Of a stretch of DNA of 64,000 nt, positions 11,106 to 21,808 are shown in pieces. Both the position numbers and the translations under genes were made by a program. Below the pieces are notes generated by a model. The model saw nothing but the letters and a program-made list of their open reading frames with translations, made no database searches and was not told where the DNA came from. The stretch is taken from assembly GCA_026075535.2 (NCBI GenBank), contig AP026544.2, positions 9,982,001 through 10,046,000 of the forward strand. The letters run 5' to 3'. The DNA comes from Tricholoma matsutake. Lineage: Eukaryota > Basidiomycota > Agaricomycetes > Agaricales > Tricholomataceae. The first letter of the stretch is position 1; each line of letters starts with the position of its first letter.

Positions 11106-11156
11106 CTGCCACATCCATCTGCCATTGCCTTCCCACTCACCACTCCTCTGCACTTT

Positions 11157-11438
11157 GGACTATTCATACTCACTGATTACTTCCCACTACTTCCAGCTAC
11201 TGTTCTGGTTTACCTCCAGCTGCAATCACCTTCCTGCCATCTTTTAAGCCAATCTATTATTATAGCTAATTGCATAATTGATGGCAGTAAATGATTAGTA
11301 TGTGTTTGTTTTGAAATAGTGGACTTAGTCAAATATTTACACTACTGCCAGTGTAACATTAACTCAAAGCTTGACCTTCTCCCTCTTGTTGCCACTGCTG
11401 TGTAAACCCCTGCACCAAAACTTCTACTCTTTTTCTCA
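11157..11438. other. KDZ element interior, no gene seen
   Basis: Pyrimidine-rich sequence just inside the left TIR, then AT-rich sequence. No supported reading frame, and I could not identify terminal repeats for the transposase relic that follows. Confidence 0.4.
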
Positions 11439-12149
11439 ATGCCTTTCTGTACGATCAGCCAAGATGTCAAGTTGGCCACAATCAACCTCTACAAATGGGA
11501 CCTCATTCCTCTCGATGACATTCTGGATTGTGTGGGTTTTTCAGAGCAAACTTTCCATCAGATCCTCAAGCTGTGGAGGGAAATGGGTGACATTGTCAAA
11601 CATCACTTTGGGCTCCATGGTCGACCTTGTCTCCTGGTGTTCAACAATGTGCAATATCTCCTATGTCTTGTCCATCATCAACTGGATTGGTTTCTAGATG
11701 AGCTTACCGATCTCCTGCATGAATTCATCTCTGTACACTTCACCACCATCCATTGTGAACTTGCCAGATATGGATATACTACAAAGAAGCTTAGGCGGAT
11801 AGCAGCTGAACGCAGTGAAGAAAAATGGGCCAGTTTTGTCTACCACATGGGGGTATATGACACCAAACAGCTGGGGTTCCTTGATGAGACATCAAAGGAT
11901 GAGAAAACTCCTGGGCAATGCAGGGGCCGAGCAAAAAAGGGCCGAAGAGCACAATGTAGACATGTCTTCATCCGTGCAGATCTCAACCCCATCGAAGAGG
12001 CATTCTCCAAGATCAAGGCCTTCATTTGTAGGAATTGTGATGTTTTCCTCACAACAGTTGGGGCTGGTATCATGTTTGATCTGCTCGAGGCAATGGCAAT
12101 AATCACACCAGATGATACAGAAGGATATTTTTTACATGCAGGTTATTAG
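11439..12149 (+). pseudogene. IS630/Tc1-mariner-like transposase with internal deletion
   Basis: A 236-codon open frame without stops. The N-terminal half has helix-turn-helix composition (GFSEQTFHQILKLWREMG, then HGRP). Next come FLDETSKDEKTPGQ (first catalytic Asp of the DDE triad) and RGRAKKGRRAQ. The C-terminal end has LNPIEEAFSKIKAFI (third acidic residue) and ends GYFLHAGY, a typical fungal terminus. The central block with the second catalytic Asp, usually about 80 residues, is missing: RRAQCRHVFIRADLNPIEE joins the flanks in frame. It therefore cannot catalyse transposition. It sits inside the KDZ element either as cargo or as an old insertion. Confidence 0.8.
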
Positions 12150-12234
12150 AACATGGTTATTGTACAACAAAGTGTGAGAGTAATGAATGTGATTGTCCAA
12201 GTCCAGAGACAAAAATAGTTGTATGAAGGGAAAA

Positions 12235-12701
12235 TTAGCCTGATGATGCCACCCATTCCTCAACAGCATCTTGAAGTGAAGCGATCTTGCCATGCTTGAA
12301 GGACATCTCATGTAGTTGAGAAATTGTGATATGCTTGAAGGTCTTCATCTTCTGATAGCCGTGTTCCTTGAGCTGCACAAGAATATCATCACTGACATCG
12401 TAAAGCCAGCAAAAGTTGCCAAGACTGAGGTCGGGTCCTAGTTTTGTGCAAGTCAAAAGCTTTTCAGCATTGGGGGCAGCAGGAATAGGGCCAGGGGGGC
12501 CGAGGCCATTCTGAGGAGCACCACCTGGCATGTAGAGTTGGATTACAGGCATTGTTGCTGTCATCGTGGAATTTTGTATCGCTTTCATATCTCAAAGTCG
12601 GCGCTCTAGTAATGGTGAACCTTTGGCCCATGTGGATGATAAAAGACCTTGGAAAACTTCATGATTCGGAGGCTGTTCGACTGTCACAATGGAGTTGTCA
12701 T
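12235..12701 (-). pseudogene. KDZ-element cargo gene, 3' part (split by gypsy 2)
   Basis: The minus-strand frame ends at 12235 with ISQLHEMSFKHGKIASLQDAV, a small helical block, preceded by a Gly/Pro-rich linker. Reading back into the LTR boundary at 12701, the frame continues without change into 18927 and beyond once gypsy 2 and one GTCAT are removed (MKLKHDNSIVTVEQPPNHEVF spans the junction). One TGA lies at about 12598. The family is a basidiomycete hypothetical often found in repeats; function unknown. Confidence 0.55.
12697..12701. repeat. Target-site duplication of gypsy 2, left copy (GTCAT)
   Basis: GTCAT before 12702 is repeated exactly at 18927-18931, after the other LTR. Confidence 0.93.
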
Positions 12702-13102
12702 TGTTAGGGCGACACCCACTATCTGCTAGCTAAGACCGTGCAGGTTCTCTCTACAAGAAGGGGGCGGGATCCACGCTTGTGATGGGGGAATTGATGGTTT
12801 TGATGTGAGGAGTTATTAATAGGTGAGTTTGTTGACAAAGGCCTTTCACACCAAAAATGTAGGTGGAATACCTAAGAGAACACAACTGGGGTCCCCTAGG
12901 CATATATTTAGGGTTTATATACTATGTTACACATATTGTACATTGTTGTTACTGATGCACTCATACATGCGCGTACATTTTGATGCGTGCGAAATAAAAT
13001 TCTCATGCTATCAAAGTGTAGCATCATTTGGCGTCATGTAGCATAATTCAACATAATAAAATAAAATGAAATTTTATTAGGTAATGGGGTGGTTTCCTAA
13101 CA
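12702..13102 (-). repeat. 3' LTR of gypsy 2
   Basis: 401 bp with 7-bp inverted ends TGTTAGG and CCTAACA. It is the downstream LTR because the element reads right to left. GTTTATATACTATG near 12915 could be a TATA region. Confidence 0.95.
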
Positions 13103-13117
13103 TTACCCCCCTTTTAT
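13103..13117 (-). promoter_or_regulatory. Polypurine tract of gypsy 2
   Basis: On the minus strand ATAAAAGGGGGGTAA lies directly before the 3' LTR, the expected plus-strand primer. Confidence 0.85.
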
Positions 13118-13542
13118 GCCTCGACTTCCAGGCGAGAAAATATTATGTTTGTCCCCTCTGTAAAATTTTGGTAAGGCCAGAATTTCATCCCCTCATACAC
13201 CATTCTCGCAATGCGACGCGGAGCATTCGGATTATGTTTAAAGAATTGGGTGATTGCATTACGCGCTCGCTTACAATTCTCTTTGGGTTCCCATGAATTA
13301 TTTTCATTGGTATAGTTTTTCCACCTCATTAAGAACTCCAATTTGTTCCATCGAAGACGTGAGTCTAGAATTTGTTCAACTATGTATTCTGGAGCACCTT
13401 CTACTATTATCGGAGGTTGCGGAGTAGTTTGTTGGCCAGGAATAGTGGGCGGGCGGTAAGGGTGTAGGCGGGATACATTAATCTCGGGATCAATCTTGAA
13501 TGATCGGGGTAATTTTAGCACTACCGCATTAGGCAAGATCAC
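13114..13542 (-). pseudogene. gypsy 2 integrase C-terminus and chromodomain
   Basis: The 142-codon frame has the integrase-tail pattern INVSRLHPYRP, then the chromodomain YIVEQILDSRLR, FLMRWKNYTNENNSWEP and ITQFFKHNP. The three aromatic/acidic chromodomain blocks are intact. It continues the integrase frames upstream (13624-14270), with a break between. Confidence 0.88.
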
Positions 13543-13623
13543 TTTACAGATTGCATATGGGCCAACTTGTTTCTCCGTAAGTTTCCTCGAAGGTCGTGGA
13601 ATATTCAGGTCCTTGGTACTTAG

Positions 13624-14270
13624 CTATACCAAGTCACCAACTTTGTACTCTGGAGCGCGTGCTCGAGTACGATCCACGTGTTGCATCATGTCATCACGTG
13701 CTTTCTTCAATGCCGCCTCTGCTTCCTCTTGTACCTTTTGCATCTTAGATACAAAGTCTTCTACCGACTGTACTTTGACTTCCCTTCTGGGTTCTACTCC
13801 CATGTGAGGATGATATCCATAATTTGCAAAAAAAGGGTGACATACGAGTAGCCGAATGGAATTTGTTATTGTGGGAAAATTCAGCAATTGCCAACCATTC
13901 GGGCCAGTCAGTTTGTCGGTAGTTGACAAACATATGTAGGTACTGCTCCAACTCCTGATTCATTCTCTCTGTCTGCCCATCAGTGTGCGGGTGATATGCC
14001 GTAGATAATTTAGTTTGAATTCCCAATATGTTGTTTAGTTCTCGCATAAACACGGAATCAAATTGTGGTCTGCGATCGGAGATAATGGTATCGGGTAACC
14101 CATGTAACTGCCATACCTGATTTAGATAGAGGCGCGCCAAGCCCAATGATGAGGTTTCTGTAGTAGTAGGAATAATATGGACCTCCTTTGTAAAGCAGTC
14201 ACATACTACAAATATTGCATCGTACCCTTGAGCCTCGGGCCTCGGGTAATCCGGTAATAAAATCCACAGA
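13624..14270 (-). pseudogene. gypsy 2 integrase catalytic core
   Basis: Overlapping frames carry TIISDRRPQFDS (second Asp of DDE) near 14075-14090, TAYHPHTDGQTERMNQELE (Glu) near 13975, and the stretch leading to the GPY/F-like region (VGDLV near 13630). At least one frameshift separates 13745-14146 from 13624-13929. Confidence 0.87.
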
Positions 14271-14276
14271 TATATC

Positions 14277-15212
14277 TCACCATGGCGCTTTAGGTATAGG
14301 GTTCGGCATTAATTTTCCTGCAGGTTTCTCTGGAAATTTCTTCCCCCTCATGCACATATCACATCCATCCACATACCCCAACACATACTTTGAAATTCTG
14401 GGCCACCAATAATTTCTCATTACTAATTCCAACGTCTTCCATCTTCCTGGGTGTCCGGCAATTGGCGTATTGTGATGTAACCGGACGATCTCCCTTTGCA
14501 AATCCTGATCCTTTGGTACATATACTTTTCCTCGAAACAACACCAACCCTTGTTCCTCAGCCCATTCATCTCCTTTGATATTACCTTTCTTCTCTCCCTT
14601 CAGAGCTTTCACGGCTTCCACTACTTCATCGTCCATTTCCAAACATTGTCTAATTTTAGACAACATTTCCGTTTCCGAGCTATCTATTAATAGATGCCCT
14701 TGACGCATAGCGCAAATGCGAAAGTATTCGGGTTTGAGTAAGGTAACATTTTTATTGTCCTCCTCCACCCCCCTTTTATGATTGATACGTCTGGATAATG
14801 CATCTGCTTTCCTCATTAAGCTTCCCGCTTTGTGGACCAAGTGAAAGTTGAAATGTGATAGGAATAGTGCCCAATGCGCTTGCCTGCAATTAAGCTTTTT
14901 AGTGGACATGAAGTATTGCAGATTTTGATGATCCGTCCAGATCTCAATCTCATGCATACATCCCTCCAAGTAATGCCTCCACACCTCCAATGCTTGTATT
15001 ATCCCCAACATCTCTTTGTCAGTCACATCATAATTCCTCTCCACATCATTCAACCCTTTTGACAAGTATGCACAAGGATGCCATTTGTCATCTTCACACA
15101 GCATTGATAATACCACTCCAGTAGCAAAATCGGATGCATCGGATCCCACTAACAAAGGGCATGTGAAATCTACTGGGGCTAATATTGGTCCCTCCACAAA
15201 CTTCCTCTTCAA
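14277..15212 (-). pseudogene. gypsy 2 RNase H and integrase zinc-finger region
   Basis: The 311-codon open frame starts within the RT connection. RNase H shows VGSDASDFATGVVLS, TDKEMLGIIQALEVWRHYLEG and WTDHQNLQYF. It is followed by the integrase HHCC finger HHNTPIAGHPG, then CDMCMRGK. No stops inside. It forms part of the single pol polyprotein with its neighbours; the break from RT lies around 15213-15263. Confidence 0.88.
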
Positions 15213-15263
15213 CTCCTCAAACGCTGTCTGCTGCTGCTCTCCCCACCTCCATACTACTCCCTT

Positions 15264-15990
15264 TCACGTAAGGTTATGTAAGGGTGCAGCAATTTTAGAA
15301 AAATTGTGCACAAAGCGATGATAATAATTTGCGAGTCCCAAGAAGGCTTGAACCTCCTTAACACGAGTGGGCACAGGCCAATCTGTGATTGCCTGTACCT
15401 TGATCGGATCCATTTTGATCCCGTCAGGGCCAATCAATAATCCTAGGAACTCAATCTCGCTTGCCCCAAACACACACTTCTCTGGTTTCAAAAATAGATC
15501 ATTCTCTGCCAACCTCCATAGCACCTCCTGCACTATTGCCTCATGATTCTCTTCATCCTCCGTGAATATCAGAATGTTGTCAATAAATATTATTACCACG
15601 CCTTTGTCTATTACGTCCTTGAAAATGTTGTTCATCATATTTTGAAAGGTCGGGGGACTATTAGTCATCCCAAAAAACATGACAAGCGGCTCGAAGGATG
15701 CTCGACGCATGGCAAATGCTGCCTTCCACTCATCTCCTTTCTTTACTTGTACATTGTTGTATCCCCATCGTAAATCCAATTTTGTAAAGACCTTGGCTTT
15801 TTCCACCTTGTCAATTATTTCTGAGATCAACAGCAGGGGGTATGCGTTCTTCACTGTCCACTCATTCAGATACCTATAATCTGTACACATCCTCTTCCTT
15901 TGGTCTTTCTTTGGCACAAAGAATATTGGTGACATCTGCAGTAATTTTGAAGGTCATATGTATCCTTTGCGCAATTGCTCCTTCAGGAAT
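15264..15990 (-). pseudogene. gypsy 2 reverse transcriptase
   Basis: RT blocks in order: FFVPKKDQRKRMCTDYRYLN, VFTKLDLRWGYNNV, FFGMTNSPPTFQNMMN, then FIDNILIF at the active site (about 15590), where the second Asp of the usual xxDD pair is Asn, and FLGLLIGPDGI. A D-to-N change there is expected to abolish polymerase activity. In DNA terms it fits a G-to-A transition. Confidence 0.9.
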
Positions 15991-16100
15991 GCATCCACTT
16001 CTTCTTGTTCCATCGGAGATAATGGATATACCTTTGACTTCTTTGGCACAAACCCTGGCTTCATCTCAATCACATGATCCCATGGCTTCCACACCGGCAT

Positions 16101-16751
16101 TCACTCAGACTCCTTCTTCTGGAACACTGACAGATGTTCATGATACACTTTTGGCACCCATTCCTCCACTGGCTTCTCCACCTTCACGATATTCTTGTCC
16201 CATGACTGTCCTCCACGAATTGTTCTAAAGGTTTGCTTCTGCTCTTCTTTCTCAATCATGATTGGAACTTCCCCATTTGGCATTTCCTCATCCTCCACTT
16301 CCTCCATTGTAACAGAATACTTTCTTGGATGTTCTTTCTCTTTCTTTTTCCTTTTTTCCTTCTTCATCTTCCTCCCATACACATTACATTCCTTAGGACA
16401 ACAAGTCATTTGTACTTTCCCAGTTTTCCAATCAATTTTGGGATTATGCTTCCATAACCACGGACATCCTATTATTAGATTGGTTTTCCCAAGATCGCAC
16501 ACTTTGAATACGGCTCGCTCCTGATGCTCCTGATACTTTAGTACCATAGTCACCTCCTCCTTGATAGTTCCTCCACAATTGACTGTTCTGTCAATATTGT
16601 ACACCATTATAGGTTGCGCCAGCTTGCATGTGTTAATACTGTTTCCAGTAATTAAGGATCGATTAATAAATAATCCTGTAGCACCACTATCAAGCAACGC
16701 TTCCACATCAATAGCTGCATGCGTGTCCACTGTCTTCAATCCCACAGTCAA
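16101..16751 (-). pseudogene. gypsy 2 aspartic protease
   Basis: The frame contains LLDSGATGLFI, the intact D-S-G active-site loop of retroviral-type aspartic proteases, and later IIGCPWL, the matching C-terminal hydrophobic-G block. A Lys/Glu-rich linker follows (about 16330-16370). It lies between gag and RT as in other gypsy pol regions. Confidence 0.88.
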
Positions 16752-16942
16752 GGTGATTTCTGGTTCTATTCACGCAGAGTGAATAAAGAATTTAGGGGTT
16801 TTCGGAAATAGTGCTCGGCAATTTTCTTGGTCATGTGATTCATAACAGTTGTACTCCTCCTCGATTTCCTTTTCTGATTTACTCTGGGTTTCCTTGGATA
16901 CTAATACATTGTAATGATTCTGGGTCACCAATGGGGAAACCT

Positions 16943-18040
16943 TCACTGGGACTCTTCCGCAAAATTCTTCTGCTTGCCTTCCTCCAGCTTCACTTCCTCA
17001 ATTGTAGCTTCCCTAATCTTTCTTTTCTGCCTACAATTCCTAGAAATGTGTCCTAACTGCCCACAGTTAAAACATTTAAGTGGGGCTCGTCTCCCTGCTT
17101 GATCAACCTCCATTGCCTCTGCTGGTGCTGCTGACTCCATAACTATAGGTGTCACTTCCATGGCCAGTGGCTGTGCCCTCAGAGCTTGCGCCTGAGGTGC
17201 CTTTCCTTTCTTGGACTTTCCTCCTGATGACTTTCCAAATTTACTACCTCCATACATCAACTTTGACTCCGCCTGTTCCTGCCGATATTGCCAGTCAAGG
17301 TGCATTGCCCAATTATACCACTCGTGCAACTTCTCTGGCATAGAAGGTAGTCGGTAGATAGACTTGAATAAGGAGGGATTTAATCCTGCTTTCAAAAACT
17401 CTACCAACGCGGCTTCTCCCATGTCCGTTTGTGAAGCTTCTGCTTTGAACTGCAAAATAAATTCATCCACCGTTAGGGAACCTTGGCGCATGGTCTTTAA
17501 TTTAGCATTGGCTGTCGCCTTTGGATTAGGGTCTCCAAACTGTGCCTCCAATCTCTCCAGAAATTCCTTGAAGGTTGCAAATGGTTTATTTCCCATGGCA
17601 ATTTGATTAATAGCCTTGTTTCTCCAGAACTGTGCTTTCCCCCCCTGAATGTATGAGAGAGCAAACATAATCCTAGACTCAGCTGTACGAAACTCGGGCT
17701 TCCTCCCATGGATGTACAATACTATAGAGCTGATGAAGGATTTTGTATTCTCCATGGTACCGTCAAAGATTTGTGGGGGCGCGTACTTAGGTAAGCACAC
17801 TTTTCCATTTCCGGATTTCTCTGCTGTCTCATCCTCCTGTGATATCCACTCCACCATCTCCTCCATCTCATCATCTCTTTCTCCTATCATCTCTGGCTGT
17901 ACTTCGGTTTGTCTGGGCTGTGATGCTGCCAATACTGACACTAATTGCGACATTTGTGCTGTGAGCGCATCAATTTTCACCTCTAGTGCTGGTATGGGAA
18001 CAGGATTAGGACCGGGATTAGAAGTTGAAGGTTCAGACAT
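16943..18040 (-). CDS. gypsy 2 Gag (capsid-nucleocapsid), intact
   Basis: A complete 365-codon frame starting MSEPSTSNPG. Residues 20-45 are a likely coiled coil (ALEVKIDALTAQMSQL). The capsid region (about 85-250) includes SYIQGGKAQFWRN and FLERLEAQFGDPN, the retrotransposon_gag pattern. A basic Gly/Ser/Lys linker follows, then one CCHC zinc knuckle CFNCGQLGHISRNC near residue 325. The ATG lies about 485 bp inside the 5' LTR. Gag forms the particle that packages element RNA. It is one of the few element frames without an interruption; the knuckle is canonical. Confidence 0.9.
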   Translation of the reverse strand: MSEPSTSNPGPNPVPIPALEVKIDALTAQMSQLVSVLAASQPRQTEVQPEMIGERDDEMEEMVEWISQEDETAEKSGNGKVCLPKYAPPQIFDGTMENTKSFISSIVLYIHGRKPEFRTAESRIMFALSYIQGGKAQFWRNKAINQIAMGNKPFATFKEFLERLEAQFGDPNPKATANAKLKTMRQGSLTVDEFILQFKAEASQTDMGEAALVEFLKAGLNPSLFKSIYRLPSMPEKLHEWYNWAMHLDWQYRQEQAESKLMYGGSKFGKSSGGKSKKGKAPQAQALRAQPLAMEVTPIVMESAAPAEAMEVDQAGRRAPLKCFNCGQLGHISRNCRQKRKIREATIEEVKLEEGKQKNFAEESQ

Positions 18041-18525
18041 AATTGTAGAATCTGTGATGAATCACTTCTTCGACAAATTCAAAATTTTTTCTTCAAGACC
18101 TCTCCAAACATTTACAGGTCACATGATAAGGTTCGTTGAGGTTTGTCAATTGTTCGTCGTTCGTCAGGCACCTATTTTGACACTTCGGATCAATAACCCT
18201 TCCAACAGTGCCTGATCTTGGAGATAGCACTGAATTTGGTTGTAACTAAAATAGTCGTCCAAATAGAGTAATGTAAATCGTAACTAAACCAGATCTGATC
18301 GGTTGTCTGGTTGCAGCTGTCCTAATGACGAGCGCTGCCTCTCAATCACTGGCAGTCGTAATGTAAGGCGAGGCCTGGCGTTGGCTTACAAAAGAAAAGG
18401 TAGATTACGTATATACAAGTACTTCCAGCTCATGCCGAAAGGGTGAGTAATCGGATGTGGTGCGGTGAAACAATGACGTATGCGCAAGTAAGAGCCGGTG
18501 CACTGATATGGTAGTTGTGTTCTTC

Positions 18526-18926
18526 TGTTAGGGCGACACCCACTATCTGCTAGCTAAGACTGTGCAGGTTCTCTCTACAAGAAGGGGGCGGGATCCGTGC
18601 TCATGATGGGGGAATTGATGGTTTTGATGCGAGGGGTTATTAATAGGTGAGTTTGTTGACAAAGGCCTTTCACACCAAAAATGTAGGTGGAATACCTAAG
18701 AGAACACAACTGGGGTCCCCTAGGCATATATTTAGGGTTTATATACTATGTTACACATATTGTACATTGTTGTTACCAACGCATTCATACATGTGCATAC
18801 ATTTTGATGCATGCGAAATAAAATTCTCATGCTATCAAAGTGTAGCGTCATTTGGCGTCATGTAGCGTAATTCGACATAATAAAATAAAATGAAATTTTA
18901 TTAGGTAATGGGGTGGTTTCCTAACA
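18526..18926 (-). repeat. 5' LTR of gypsy 2
   Basis: 401 bp, same TGTTAGG/CCTAACA ends as 12702-13102. It is followed on the plus strand by the GTCAT duplication (18927-18931). The sequence next to it on the internal side (GAAGAACACAACTACC on the minus strand) does not show an obvious tRNA primer-binding site. Confidence 0.95.
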
Positions 18927-19677
18927 GTCATGTTTGAGCTTCATATATGCAGGTAGCATCATCAGTCACACACACATGAAGGGACAATACACATACAAGT
19001 GCCTGTGCCCAAGCCCAGAAGTGTTTGTGATGGAGTGGATAATGTTTTGGTTCCTCATGAGTCCAATAGCAGAAATTGGACCCATCTGTGATGCTACACT
19101 GCCAGTGTTCATGAAGCCGCTTTATGTTGGCAAGGACCTCTTCTTAAAGCTCACTTTTTTTCTGGAGTTACAAGTGAGCCCAGAATCAAGTAACGAGAGA
19201 TTATGGTGTGCACCTTCAGTTTTTTCTTTCCCTTTTTCTTTCCTTTCTTTCACTTCTTCTTCCTTCACTCACCATCACTCTCTTCATCCAAGTCGGAGTC
19301 AGATTCTGAGCCACTGTCATCACTGCTGCCTTCATTCCTATTCTCCTTCTCCTTTGCTTTTTTTGGCTTTTTTAATGACTATATGCAGTGGTCAGACAGC
19401 TGGACGATTGTTGTGATAGAGTATGCCATACCTTCCGAGCGCAGATGAAGAGGGATACAGATGGATTGTTCACCTTTGAAACATTTTTGATCAAGACCTC
19501 ATATTCATCATTTGACTCCAAGGGAGTTGGATCAGATATCTTGTGTGGAATGGTGAAAAGAACATCAAAATCCTCATAGGTGGTTATGAGCGTAGAGAGG
19601 CCTAAAACATCGGCAGTTTTCTCCAAAATCACATTTTGGATTTCCTCCCAGGTGAGTAATTGCGAGAGCTTCACCAC
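18927..19677 (-). pseudogene. KDZ-element cargo gene, 5' part (split by gypsy 2)
   Basis: The minus-strand frame starts MVKLSQLLTWEEIQNVIL at 19677. After a frameshift it gives a Lys/Glu-rich then Asp/Ser-rich acidic stretch (KKAKEKEKENRNE, SSDDSGSESDSDLDEE, about 19270-19370), then a Lys-rich stretch, and runs to the gypsy 2 boundary, beyond which it continues at 12701. Charged low-complexity tracts of this kind are common in nuclear proteins. Several stops are present. Function unknown. Confidence 0.55.
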
Positions 19678-20038
19678 TCATGCCTTATTATTGCATTTTG
19701 CTGGTTGTTTCTTCAGTTCCAAATGAGGTGTGATTTTGAGGTGGTAAGTGACTGGTGTACTATCGGGTTGCTTTCCTGCAGCTTCTCTCATCAAGTTGAA
19801 GAGGTTTTTGAGGGACAAAGATGTACTTACAAGCATTAGTGTGCTCACCATGGGCACCTATCAATTCCACTGACTTTCTTTTGACACCATGTTGAGGTAA
19901 GGTACTGGCCAGTATAGTAGCAGGGATTGCTGTATGTCATCACGGCCATGTGTTGGTGATTTGTGACATGATCTGCAGTGGCAAATTGTATGTTTCTTTT
20001 CTCTCTTTGACCCTGTTCTGAACTTTCACTTTTCCAGA
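19678..20038. other. Spacer between divergent KDZ-element genes
   Basis: No supported frame. Just before 20039, CTTTTCCAG looks like a 3' splice site leading into the KDZ transposase exon, so upstream transposase exons may once have existed but are not recognisable here. Confidence 0.4.
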
Positions 20039-21808
20039 ATGAAATACCCTATTGCAATTGTTGATCGCTTACTAAAACTCTATGGCTCTGACATCAGGCT
20101 TGCTTATGACATCATGTGTGCATTTATGAAAACCCTTGCCAAAAGTAGCTTAGGGGCCAAAGTGCTAGGGTTATGGCTACATGGCATTGTACCTGCCTTC
20201 CACAGCCATGCTCACAATCCTGGGTGCCAGATCCATTGGCTTCCAATTTATGTTGAAGGAGCAGGATTGGAGGATTTTGAAGAATGCGAACAAACTTTTG
20301 GCAAATCCAATGGGTTAGCTAGCATCATGCACTTAGCAACACCGTTCCATCACCATCAACAAATTGATCAGCACTTCATGTTCCATGATGATGATAAACA
20401 TGCTGCTACAATCATTTTCTGTGCCTCAGATTATTTTATCCAGGGTACCTCACAGGTAACTTCATCTATCAAAATTATTGGCAAGCATTAGAGAAGATCG
20501 AATATGATAGAGAGAAACTAGCTGTGCTTTCAGTGCAGCTTGAGACTACCTCTGCTGACTACAACTCTTATCTCAAAAGTGAACATGACTATCTCTGAAG
20601 TCTTCAAGTGGAACCAATCAAAATCACTCAAACAGTTGACTATATGGAGCAATTGATTAAGCTCTGTCATCTTCAGTAAGGTGGTCATAATGAATGATCA
20701 CCATTTATAACTATTGTAAGCAGGCAGGAGTCTGATAAGGCAAAGTGAGCATGGAGCTGACTTGATTATGACATTATCACTCATGTCCAGATCATGAACA
20801 TCTGAACCTAGTACCATACCACATATTCTCGTTGGATTGCATTCCATGAGGAAGTTTGTTGATATGAAGAAGAGCATGCAATTGAAATGTGGTGGACACC
20901 TGATTCTCCAGAGTACAACGATGCGCTCCTTCACTTTACTCAACAAAAATATTGTTGAGCTGTGGACAAGCTCAAACGTCTTGTAGTACAACATCTGTTT
21001 GAAATGACAAAGTTAGGTATGAGTGGTGTTGGTGCATCATAACACTTCCTCAACTGTCATCAAACAATTTTACTGATGTATTCAAGGTTATAAACTTCGA
21101 GAGAAAATAGGGAAGGCATTGAAGACACGTGCAGAAGCTATTTGACATGCGCTGAATGACTATAATGAAGTAGCTGCACAACATGATCCCCTGTGAGACC
21201 ATCTTACATGGGAGAAGGTGATCAATGCAGTGACTCTCACTGACTTTGACATTCTTTGTGATACCCAAACAGACATCTGGTCACTACCCTGGGCCCAACC
21301 AGTGCATCATGAAGCAATGAATCTCCACTTTGGCATCATCCATGCACGAGAGGAGATTGAATGACTCAATGTTGAGATTTGTCATCTTGTCACACTCATG
21401 ATTGATGATTACATTGACTTTTACTGTGCGGTCACATCAACTTTACTCACAAATCCTTCACTCACACATGAGTGGTCACAACAATGGGAGTATCATACTC
21501 GTATTCACATGGCCATTGCACGATGGCTCCGGCTGGCGAGTAAGTTGAAAGGATTTTCAGGAAATTTGCTCCCTGGTTCTCGAGAAGGCCACAACCCCAA
21601 TTTGAACAACAGTATTCCACTTCCTCAGTGGGTGAGCATACTTGGGCTTCCTCAAGACAATGTCAAAATCTATGCCATAGGGACAGAGTTGCCGGTGGAT
21701 GATGATGATGAACCTTTACCCCATGAACTTGATGTCGATACTGATTTAGTTATTCAGCTCATGGAACATATCAACACTACTGCTAGCTTAGACAATATTT
21801 CTACATAG
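20039..21808 (+). pseudogene. KDZ-family transposase remnant
   Basis: The first block (20039-20460) has KYPIAIVDRLLKLYGSDIRLAYDI, then IVPAFHSHAHNPGCQ, YVEGAGLEDFEECEQTFGKSN and ATPFHHHQQID, the hallmark region of Kyakuja-Dileera-Zisupton transposases. The middle (about 20890-21000) has WWTPDSPEYNDAL and LVVQHLFEMTKL; the C-terminal part (about 21190-21600) has LTWEKVINAVTLTDFDILCDT, LHFGIIHAREEIE and ARWLRLASKLKGFSGNL. Stops sit in conserved places, e.g. HDPL-stop-DHL and EEIE-stop-LNVEI, both TGA where arginine would be expected. The enzyme is a large DDE-type recombinase thought to move multi-gene elements. The N-terminal third is missing. Confidence 0.85.

Larger units (their letters stand above)
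9713..11156 (+). repeat. Left terminal inverted repeat of the KDZ element
   Basis: Matches the reverse complement of 41642 down to about 27275 once the insertions in both arms are removed (hAT-like element here; MITE and gypsy 3 in the other arm). Net length is about 0.6 kb. The outer 380 bp align almost base for base. The inner part contains tandem units of roughly 80 bp that are fewer in the right arm. Pyrimidine-rich CCT/CCA repeats give long but meaningless proline-rich open frames in both arms. Confidence 0.85.
12702..18926 (-). mobile_element. Ty3/gypsy chromovirus-type LTR retrotransposon 2 (nearly complete)
   Basis: A 6,225-bp element with two 401-bp LTRs, exact 5-bp target duplications, and on the minus strand a full-length gag with zinc knuckle, protease, RT, RNase H, integrase and chromodomain. 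The LTRs differ at 17 positions by my hand alignment, all transitions. It is the youngest-looking element with full structure in the window, but pol has a few stops or frameshifts and the RT active site reads FIDN rather than the usual xxDD. It inserted into the minus-strand cargo gene of the KDZ element. Confidence 0.95.
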
